Positions 54,916 to 64,000 of a DNA stretch of 64,000 nt are shown piece after piece; position 1 is the first letter of the stretch, and the number at the start of each line of letters is the position of its first letter. Source of the DNA: Leptasterias polaris (taxonomy: Eukaryota; Echinodermata; Asteroidea; Forcipulatida; Asteriidae). The notes under the pieces are model-generated. The model had not been told where the DNA came from. It saw only the letters and a list, made by a program, of their open reading frames with translations, and did no database searches. Position numbers and translations under genes: made by a program. Location of the stretch: assembly GCA_037783415.1 (NCBI GenBank), contig JAZGTN010000028.1:3978501-4042500 (forward strand). Direction: 5' to 3'.

Positions 54916-55699
54916 TACCTGGAACTGGTTCAATGGTACCCAGTTGAGTTGAGTATAATGTGCTGTGGCCTTGATAACCAGGAATGGCAGCTCGAGTATG
55001 GCTTAAGTGTACTCGGTTATCATGGATAATAACGAGTGTACATGTATCTGAGCGATCTTAATCTCGTACATTGTACATGTTAGTAATGTACACATTGTGT
55101 AGTGTATGCTGTGCTGTAGTTTAGGCAACAATCCAATGTGTTAAAGCCAGATTGGCTAAATTTTGCACACCATTCTGTGAACTTAGGATTCCCCACTTTT
55201 TTCATGCATATTTACATTTTTGCATTGTAAGTGAACTTTTTGTCAATTTTGACTGCGAGTTTCTAAATTCTAGCCAAATTCCTTTTATCTGCGTCATTGC
55301 AGAATGCTGGCTACAAAGAACACTTCCCATTTTGGCACCCTTTATTTGAGTAGATGTTGGAGATGTAAGTTGCTCTATTTCCCAGTCAGAGTTGAGTGAG
55401 TCATTGCCAAGTCTGTACAAAATTGGTTTGCATTTAAAAAGTAAACATCACATTACTACTGACTCACCTGTCATTGAAGACAGTTTGAGGAAAGACGATT
55501 TCACATTCTAGTTCTAATTGTGATAATATTAAGTGGGAACTATGTTTGTTGTGCCTTGTAGCGTACATGTATAAATTTGCTACATGTAATTTGTAAGCGT
55601 GTTAATCTGATTTATTCGGATGACCAGTTTTAATCCTGTTTTTCAGTGTGAACAGCAAAGTAAAGGTGATGCAGCTCTATGTGTGTATCTAATCAGATA

Positions 55700-55870
55700 G
55701 ACGATCAAAGGCAATGTTCGAATGAGTGGCTGTGGCTACGGCTTTGACTGTTGCTAAGGGTGTGTTGCTAAGGGTGTCCTGTACTTTAGTGCATGAAGTG
55801 ATCCAGCTGTAGCCATTGCCACCATTTTGGACATGGCCTACGTTTCAGTGATCATAGCGATAGTCATGTA
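55700..55870. repeat. Dispersed repeat shared with 22075-22220
   Basis: Shares gctgtggctacggctttgac/gactgttgctaagg and gacatggcct words with a segment in intron 9 of the STXBP4-like gene. Confidence 0.5.
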
Positions 55871-56214
55871 TTCGTTGTTCATACCATAGAGGTAGAAATA
55901 TTACTTTAACACTGTACATTAGTTGTACATATGGAGAGAACCCCGCAGTGTTTATGCAGATTGGGTCAGTGCTAATATGATGCATTATAGACCATCTACC
56001 CTCAGTTACTTGTCATGACAGCACATAATGAATTTATAACAGAGCCACACTGCCCGGACTTCCTGCAGGCACAACTTGTACACAGCTCAATGGAAGAATG
56101 TAGAATCTAAGGACTTATAACATCATTCTCGTAAAGTAAAATAAAGAGCAAGACATTTCATTTCTAATGGAAGTAATACCCTCTATGAGAGAAAATTAAC
56201 TTTCTACTGGAACA

Positions 56215-56450
56215 TTTCAAGAGGCATCCAGGCAATGACCAGGGGTTGTGGAAGCAGTTGCCTTTGTGAAGTATCACTATCGGACCTACATGTAGAAGTA
56301 CACTGAGGCAATGGCTTCTGTTGCCCTAGTCTTGGCCTTGATGCCCCTTCAAAAGCTGCCCATAAACTTTAAGATTTTTCTAGTGGACTGGAAGTGCCCT
56401 TAGGAAACTGAAAGTGGCCTTGCCCTCTTAGCAATGTCTGAAATATGACG
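56215..56450 (-). mobile_element. CAGGCCTGGAA-family fragment
   Basis: Contains ccagtggcttc-like and agtggccttgccctctta words in inverted orientation relative to the copy at 4846. The termini are not clear. Confidence 0.4.
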
Positions 56451-56724
56451 TTTTATGGAAAATGCTCCGTCCCAGTTATTGTCAACTTTTCATAATGTAC
56501 ATTATACACATTGAAGACTTCCAGGTGGTTTACTTGCACTTCCTTATTTTAACGATTCTTGATTTCTATATGACTGCGCTGGTCTTGTAAAGATTTTTAG
56601 CACTTTGTATCTCAATTGTGTTTGTGTATGATACAAAATGCGAAATTTCTTCTTGCTTGCCAGATGCTGTAGAGTGTAAAGCACATGGTCACCTTTCTTG
56701 TAAACAAGGTGACATGGTCTACTC

Positions 56725-56830
56725 AGTATTCAGGGCTCGGAAATGGGGTAAAAATCCACAAGTCTGCAGGACTTGTAGCTCAAAATGTTTACTGGACCAG
56801 AAGTTTATTTTTAAACAAGACCAGAATCAA
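56725..56830 (+). repeat. Dispersed repeat shared with 62095-62215 (inverted)
   Basis: ccacaagtctgcaggacttg, agctcaaaatgtttactgga and caagaccagaatcaaaatga recur inverted at 62095-62215, and in part near 5465-5510. No protein family is evident. Confidence 0.55.
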
Positions 56831-56879
56831 AATGAGAAAGAAAATGTCTACATGTACACAGTGTAAACTGTTTTTATGA

Positions 56880-58228
56880 ACAAACATGCAATAGAAGATT
56901 TGTTTCACATGTGTTAATATTGGACGTTTTTTCTCTCTTGCCATTTCTGGCATTAGTCATTGTTATTCGTTATTCACATTTTTAACAAAACAAAAACATC
57001 ACTCGATTTTTATCATTAAGTTTAAGTTGGAAGACACTTTGAATTTAATATTGGAATCACTTCGAAGTCTTATTGAAAGATAATTATCAGTAGCATCAGA
57101 CTCTAAGTCAACATTTGAACACATTTTAAAAGTTTTTTTTCAAAATATGTAGTGTGGCATTTTTAATATTCAGTTGAAAAGCACAATACCATTGGATGTG
57201 TCCAGTCATGAGTTTACTGGCCCGATGCTTAAATCACTGGCCTCGGGCAGAAATGTTTTAAAAGGAAATTTAATGGACTCAGTTGTAATACACGTACCAG
57301 ACTGTCATTTCTCAATTAATTCCAAACCATGAAAAAAATGGTAGAGATTAAGTTCTGATGAACACCACAAAGTGCCTGTCCATCATCAGTAGGATGTATT
57401 ATAAAATAAGATCTATTAATATGATAAGCAATTAAGATAGCATTTAGCATCCCATACGCCATATGGAGTGAGCTCAGAGCTTGGTTGCAAACAGATAGAC
57501 CTGCGTGATGAGATGCATTTGCTCTATAGTATTAAGAAGGGTGCGTTCCATAGCACTGTACACTTAGCCTCTAGCAAACTTGACACCTGTAACTCCGAAT
57601 AGAAAACAATTAAAAGACATGGCTGCTTGGATCAATATGCAGTGTGGCATATGTGTACTTCCTATAATACATTAGAGACATATATCTCTAAACCATCTTA
57701 ATGCAGATACATGTACCAGTGAACTTTTGATTCCAGTTTGCTGGAAATTAATGTAGATATTGATGCCCTGTAAAACGGCGTTTGTACTAATAAACATGTA
57801 GCACACAGGCACTACAAAATGTGTAAAGCCCCCAATTTCAATACACATTTTGCGCTGCCCAAGACTGTGTGCAGTATTGCAGTTTGCACACTAACAAGAT
57901 TCTTGTGACATTCTCGCTGTGTAGCTGTATGCTCTATTAATACCCTCATGTGTGGCCATTGGTCACTGTTGAACACATTGATACTCTAGTCCAGACTCAA
58001 TTCATCTCAGCATGTTGTCTTTTATGAGTCATCTTACACCTAAGGCCAAGGTCCATTTACAGGTATCAATTCCTCTTTCTCACAGTCTTTGTTCTTCATG
58101 TAAAATGAATTATTTGGTCTGCTTTAGTGACATGTTAATTCCAAACAAGCCCTATTAAAGTGCTAAAGTTATGTTAATTTCTTTTTAACCACATCCTGTG
58201 TACTTGTTTAAATTAATTTCTTATGACA
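56880..58228. other. Non-coding stretch
   Basis: AT-rich DNA without ORFs of note, recognised repeats or RNA genes. Confidence 0.4.
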
Positions 58229-58489
58229 GGGTCCCAATTTCATGGCTCTGCTTACCATTAAGCCAAGAATCGACGCTTACGCCTTTTACGGAATCAGGGA
58301 ATTCCGTGCTTACGTCAAGCGTATTTCACGGGTAAGCAGGTAATTTTTGCTTGTGCGCATGTGTACTTCACGTTACTAGGCATTCTTCGCTTACAGTGCT
58401 AGCGCAGAAATTCGGCCCTTGCACAGTCAGTAAGCGGAAAATGGTGATCGTAGAATTCGGCAGTAAGCAGAGCCATGAAATTGGGCCTA
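58229..58489. mobile_element. GGGCCCAATTTCAT-family MITE, longer copy
   Basis: Starts gggtcccaatttcatggctc and ends agagccatgaaattgggcct. The 260-bp interior is distinct (acgcttacgccttttacgga), with repeated gtaagc words, so this may be a subfamily. Confidence 0.7.
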
Positions 58490-58559
58490 GGATGCCAACA
58501 TGACTTCTTCTGGGCAAAAGAGGCAATGGCCTCTGTGGCCTCCGTGGAATTTCCAGAGC

Positions 58560-59760
58560 TGCCTTATAAAAATGTGTTTTACTCATGGATCAAGAAGTAT
58601 CACTATGTAAAACTAAAAGGCTCCATTTATTGAGAAATATAGCATGTTGAGAAAGACACATTATGCACATCAGCAACAGGGTTCCCACCAGGATTACATT
58701 TGGTGTAGATTGTTATTTTCATGATCAAAACAAATGTATGCCGCATCGGTAGTTTATAATTTCCTACGGTGAATACATTAACAAAATCTTCCTTTTAAAA
58801 ATTGTAAGGAACTACATCTATTTTTCGCACTCCTTTGATAAGGTCAAGGAATGCGGAGGAGAGCGAGTGAACTCGCACTCCTTAAATATAAAGATCTGTA
58901 TTTTACACTGCTTGCCACATGTACATTACATGCCTAGGGACTGTATGTTTTTAGGCATGATACTACAAGAAAATTGCCTCCATGCCCCCTTGACATTGCC
59001 TTAGTGACCGTAGAATTGTTCAAGTCCGGTAGACATTTGCAATTTAGCCACAAAAAAACTGCCTTTTCCTTACAAGAACAAAGAATCGGGCACGATGTTT
59101 ACTTAGTACAAGCAGGTCTTACACTACTGAGCATAAGATGTGACCTCCTTTGCCTTATTGACCTTTTCTTCTATACCTCTCCCGGTTCGAGTATTTGTAT
59201 TCTGAACTACATGCCATCAGTGTAACTTGTGTTCTTGCTCCTTCAAAATTATGTATCATTTTCATTTTCTGCTGTTTAGCAAAAACATGTCCCAACTCCC
59301 AGTACCCTCATATTTTATCCAAAAGCTCTTAATTTCCTGTTACACTTTAGTCTCAAGCATGTTGTTAAAATGTTAATGAAATGGAGAACAGTGTCTACTG
59401 TAGTGATTAAGTAGTTCTAGTCAGATTTTTAACCAGTTTAGCATCTCCTTGAGAGTGGTTTTAGAAATATGTTTGTTTAGTTTTTACTAAGTTTGGATAA
59501 ACTTTAGTTTATCAATCATGATGGAAGGTCAACTGTAAAGACTGTCGGATAAAAATAAGGTTTGAAAATAATTTTGCTGTGAACAGTTATTTTGTCATCA
59601 TTGTTAGATACATGCATTGTTGAAAGTTTCTTGCATTTTGCCTTTTCTTATTGGTTGTATAGGCCAAATGGAACATATTCAAAAGGATTTTTTAAATCTG
59701 AATTTTGTAGGTTAGCTGTTCTTTGACAAATAGGCCGGCCAAATTTGCTTACTTACAATA
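58560..59760. other. Non-coding stretch
   Basis: No supported gene, RNA or clear repeat. Frames such as 58974-59225 lack any domain. Confidence 0.4.
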
Positions 59761-60140
59761 CTTTAAAGGGAAGGTATGCGTTTGGTAACCACTCTTGAAA
59801 TTAATGGCAATAAAAACTTACTTGGTTAGAAGTACAGCAGCTTTTGAAGGCATTTTGAGAAACATTTCACTTCAAAGTAATGTGGTTATGTAAAGAGATA
59901 TCAGTTTTTATGCCCCAAAATTTGAATCTGAGAAACGTTACTGTCAGAAATATTTCTCAGATTGTGTGACTATCAGGGATTATTCTTCCTGCATAAACAT
60001 AATTATTTGTTCCGGATTTTTGGCGATATCACAAAAACGCAACCACCTTTTGAATTAAAATGTTCATAGTTTGGTATTATTGTATTACACACACATAGGA
60101 TTTAAATCAACCCAAACGCTAAACGCCAAAGATATTCTTT
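59761..60140. mobile_element. TTTAAAGG-family MITE, copy 5
   Basis: Starts ctttaaagggaaggtatgcg. The interior contains gaatctgagaaacgttactg and its inverse. The right end is decayed. Confidence 0.65.
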
Positions 60141-61267
60141 GATTTTTAACATGAATGACAAAGTAGGAAGTCAAAATTCAAAAAATGGTGTCAAAAAGAC
60201 ACCCAGGTACATGTATATACATTTACACTGCACAATGTACATGTACACCCTTTTGATTACATTATATATCCCCTATCAATGAACATTGTATTGCATTTTT
60301 TGTTGTGATCGTTCCCGTAACATTGTTTGTTTGCTTCTTACTTCCTCTAATAATAGTGGCCAATACATGATTGGTGTACATACTGTATACGTACAAGTTC
60401 TGTGCTATCCTTGTGCTAGCCTTGCTCTATTGTACAGTAAGCAAGTACACGTACAGTACATGTACTGAAGTTCAATACCTCTGGGCTGCATACTGTAAAA
60501 TGCAAGTCATGTTTACATGTTACTTACAATAATGTGCATTGTAATTCAGTGTGTTCACTTTGCGGGTTAGTGACGATTGTTTGTTCAGGGTTCTGGCCAG
60601 TCCCTAGGATGTTTCAAAACTGCCTGGCATTCTAGACCCAAATTTTTGAAGTAAGCACACTTGACTGTGTTTTTGACAGCATGGGGGCGCTTTCAATTGC
60701 GAATATCATTGCATCACTACTCGGATGGATTTATCATAATATCTCGACTGCATGTGTGATGTTTTATTGTAATGTAGTAATGGCCTAACAAAAAATAACA
60801 ACATCAATGTAAAAAACCTCAGTTTGTTTTATTTGATTTGCGCGACGTTAATTTGATTCACACACGCTCTCGCATTCAAAAATACTGCGAATTGAAACAA
60901 GGTCCTCTGAAGGTTTTTGACACATACTGTACTTAACGTACATGTAGTTTTTTGTTGGTTTTGAAAGGCCTAATGTGCAATCTGAGGCATTCTAAATTGT
61001 TTTATCTTGATGAACTTTGAACTGAACCACGCCCCCCCCCCCCTTTTGGGGGGGCATATCGACCATCATACATGTGTGTCGACGCACAATTTGTGTGTAT
61101 TGTGCGTGGGGGTCTGAAAACCCTGTTTTTGAAGTGACCCAAAAATAAGGTACTGGTACTCATCAAACATGAACATGAACATCTGATCAACATCCTACAT
61201 TAACGATGGCCACAGTGTTTCATGTGTTGCATGGGTGTATCTTGGGGCAAATCCAGAAACGTTAAAG
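60141..61267. other. Non-coding stretch with acatgtac-rich DNA
   Basis: Rich in tacatgta/gtacatgt words between 60200 and 60480, with a poly-C run at 61031. I see no gene. Confidence 0.4.
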
Positions 61268-61450
61268 GGTCAGGGAATGATATTGTCCATCAGTTTTGCG
61301 TAGCAAAATATGTAGACTGAATATATTTGGAGCACACTGAATGCTAATATTGAGTAGTACATTGATGATTTTTAAGTAGCAACGGATACAGTTGTTGCAG
61401 CGTTTTTCTATGATTTACAAGGGAATTCAAATCATAGTGTATACAGGATT
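61268..61450. mobile_element. CAGTGAACGATTTC-family MITE, copy 2
   Basis: Shares cgtagcaaaatatgtagact, actgaatgctaatattgagt and aagtagcaacgga with the copies at 54745 and 62225. The right end is diverged. Confidence 0.5.
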
Positions 61451-61654
61451 CACAAGTCAGTGTACAGGCCAGCATTTTCATTTTTGGGAGGGCAAGGCCA
61501 TTTTCTTTCTGGCAAAGGGCACTTCCATTGGGAAATGTTAAAGTCTATAGAGTCAAAAAGTGTTTTAGACAATGAATTTTTGACCACGCTCAGAAAATCT
61601 TGCTGAGAAGAAACAGGTTACCAGGCAAACTGCCACGTGATAAATATTTTGTCT

Positions 61655-61932
61655 TGTGTTTGGTTGCCAGCAAAAATCTGCTGTTCAAAGAATAAAAATG
61701 TTTCGTTATATCCATGGAGGAAGTCTGTTCCTCTATGGTTCATTCGTGTTTTCAGAGCTTTTGTGCTCTCCCGTATTGACTATGGCAATGTTCTTTTATT
61801 TGGTGCTACACATGCCTCATGTGGGTCAGACCAAGTTTAAAGACTACAAAATAGTGCAGCTCATAGTATGTTCCACACACTTGAGAGAACATATCACTCA
61901 AAAAACTCAGCGCTCCAAGGCCCAAGGCCAGT
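61655..61932 (+). pseudogene. Decayed non-LTR retrotransposon RT fragment
   Basis: In one frame it reads FRAFVLSRIDYGNVLLFG, then after an in-frame TAA at 61838 it continues as RLQNSAAHSMFHTLERTYHS. This is the FV-SRIDY-N-LL-G...LQ-AA pattern found downstream of the catalytic core in many non-LTR RTs. It is too short and damaged to classify. Confidence 0.65.
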
Positions 61933-62224
61933 GATTTTAGCGCCAGGCCAGTAAACTCAAAATAGGACAAGTCCGGCAGTCTTGTATTTCTCAACTGAAT
62001 AGTACTAATACCTCATTGTGTGTTATCTTTGTGTCTTAAAATCTGATGAATATTTTCCAACTCTGTGGAGTATGAGATGGATCTTCTCTTAGTGCTTGGT
62101 CAAATCATTTTGATTCTAGTCTTGTAAAACAAATTCTGATCCAGTAAAGATTTTGAGCTACAAGACCTGCAGGCTTGTGGATTTAGTTTCCCTCCAAAGT
62201 CAAACCCTGGAACTTCATTGGCTA

Positions 62225-62397
62225 CTGATTCAGGGAACGATTTCATCCAGCAACTTTGCATAGCAAAATATTTAGACGAACTTATTTTGTGCATACTGAA
62301 TGCTAATATTGAATAGCATCTCCTGATTTTTGAGTAGCAACTGATGCATTTTGTGTAGCGATTTGCTCTGCTACATGTATACAAGGGAAATCATTCA
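62225..62397. mobile_element. CAGTGAACGATTTC-family MITE, copy 3
   Basis: Starts ttcagggaacgatttcatcc and ends gggaaatcattcactg. The interior tttgagtagcaactgatgca is as in the other copies. Confidence 0.55.
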
Positions 62398-62723
62398 CTG
62401 CGATTACAGAATCCATCATAATGTATGGCTCAGATACATGGACTGTTACAAGGGAACTGGCAGAGAAACTTGATGGGTGCTACTGCTACACAAAACGTCT
62501 GTGGAAATGCTTTCTATTCCTTCCTCCATGCTTCAATGTACATTTGTACACTGGAGTCAACATTTTATGACAAATACTGAATTGTATGGTAATGCATCAA
62601 AACTATCAACCAAAATACGACAGCGTTTATTTATTTATTTTAAATCTTCGGACAAAAGTACATATACATTTAAAAAATTGCCCGGGTCAAGACAAAAGTT
62701 TTAAAAAACTGTCATCATAGATG

Positions 62724-63800
62724 TGTCAGACCAGGGTTGTAGCTAGAACTTTTTGAGTGCCGGCTAATTTACAATCGAAATAGAGCGAAGCTTTTAATTT
62801 TACTGCTTTAAAAATGGATTTGTATGGGTTTTCTGAGACATGATTTTTGTAATGCATTTTAAGGTATGTAAATCTGTTATTTAAAACTTCATTACAGTTT
62901 CAATAGGCTTCAACATTTTTAGGGCAAGGCCACTTTGGTCTTGGAGCAAACAAAATTTTGGAGGGCTCCAAAGCCAGTAGATAGAGCACAAAGGCCAAAC
63001 ATGTTATTTTAACAAAGGCCTGAAGGCTATAAATAAACTATTAGTTGTACTCTGAAAAAAGCAATTTACAAAAAAATACTATTTTGAAAATTGGCCAGGG
63101 GTTTCCCCATGGGTGGTAAACCCGATGGAACAATTTGCATGAATAAAATGTTAATAAATCATATCTTATTCAAAAACGAACATTAAATCTAAAAGCCAGC
63201 AGATGTCAACACACTTTCCAGGTTTAAAAGAACACGAAACCCACTTCGAGGAGTCACAAAACCAGGTCACAACACCACACAGACACCGCGCACGCGTCTC
63301 GCTTTGGAGTAAAGCAAGAGTATTACAAAGTAAAACAATTGTATAACAACTGTAGAGGATTAGCTACAAAGACACCGCTCACGTGGCTTGTCTTTTGAGT
63401 GAAGCAAGAGTATTGCAAACTAAAACAATTGTGTAACAAACTGCAGAGGATTATAGATAAGAGTAATTGGGTCTCAATTGGAGGGTCAATCATTCTCCCT
63501 GACATGTCTGGATAGTGTCCAGCTGGGGCTAACATTAAAGAAAAGGACATCCAACTGTCGGCTTCCTTTGGGTTGAAAATGTGTTTTATTTAATCATTGA
63601 CAACTGGGGAAAAACAAGTTTACCGTTCAAACTGAACAAGCGATCGACTGTGTAAAAGAGGTAGTTCATTTTATTGTAACTTTGTTGCATTTTGTGCCGG
63701 TCGGTAGGAGGTTCATCTAGTCTGTGTGGCGGTCGGCAATAGCAAATGCCGGTTACACCCGACCGGCGCCGACCGGCGTGGCTACAACGCTGTGTCAGAC
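62724..63800. mobile_element. 1,061-bp hAT-type element with 8-bp target duplication
   Basis: The element spans 62732-63792. tgtcagac flanks it at 62724-62731 and 63793-63800. The TIRs are cagggttgtagcta and, inverted, cagcgttgtagcca. No transposase frame is visible. It contains a ~95-bp internal duplication near 63235-63445 (aagcaagagtattacaaagt and variants). Confidence 0.85.
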
Positions 63801-64000
63801 CCAATAAAATCCTCTACTACAAAGTTATATACAAAAACCAAAATACAAAATGTGAAGCAAACGTGACTCACTTAAGGAGACAGGATAAAAAGACAAATAG
63901 GGCCACAAGCAAAGCAAAAACAAGAAAACTTGATTAAAAGGAGATTAAAAACATTACTGAGCAAAAATCAAAGACAGTTAAAATGCTCTCTCATTTTGGA

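Overview
The window is animal genomic DNA, AT-rich and intron-rich. It is most likely from an invertebrate deuterostome, probably an echinoderm. That assignment is an inference from the deuterostome-type retrotransposon, the dense short inverted-repeat transposons, and a host gene whose protein aligns by eye with vertebrate syntaxin-binding protein 4 (STXBP4/Synip). No bacterial-style operons, RNA operons or CRISPR arrays are present.

Layout. 1-5,080: dispersed repeats, including a 922-bp foldback transposon with a 9-bp target duplication. 5,120-41,082 (+ strand): one host gene, reconstructed here as 21 coding exons whose phases all agree and which give 861 codons before the stop. It encodes an STXBP4-like protein with two PDZ domains, a Ser/Pro/His-rich linker, an EF-hand-like helical block, a coiled coil and a C-terminal WW domain. 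The 3' UTR probably runs to a polyadenylation signal at 43,147. 43,200-48,000: intergenic DNA with repeats. 48,706-48,738: a plausible first coding exon of a second + strand gene. 48,739-64,000: probably its first intron, holding no exon I can defend but many transposons.

Mobile DNA dominates. Intron 2 of the STXBP4-like gene carries a ~25-bp minisatellite hit by three unrelated transposons, each with a readable target duplication. One is an apparently intact Ty3/gypsy-type LTR retrotransposon (6,895-13,831, LTRs 1,130 bp each). Its single ORF has the order gag - protease - integrase - reverse transcriptase - RNase H, so integrase lies before RT, as in the Gmr1 group. Its gag carries a SCAN-like block. 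Intron 10 holds a Russian doll: a TTTAAAGG-type MITE contains a 7.6-kb terminal-inverted-repeat (TIR) element (TTA duplication), which contains a 3.6-kb TIR element (TAA duplication), which contains GC-rich palindromes, a 60-bp minisatellite and an unidentified spliced minus-strand reading frame. Elsewhere there are four hAT-type elements with perfect 8-bp target duplications, a TA-flanked 1.1-kb TIR element, an AT-flanked ISL2EU-like element, non-LTR retrotransposon remnants, tRNA-derived SINEs and several MITE families.

The host protein is predicted to be a cytoplasmic adaptor. Its PDZ and WW domains should bind short peptide motifs and its coiled coil should bind partners, in vertebrates syntaxin 4. 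The transposons sit in its introns; none interrupts a coding exon. All exon boundaries and identities are by-eye calls without transcript or database support.
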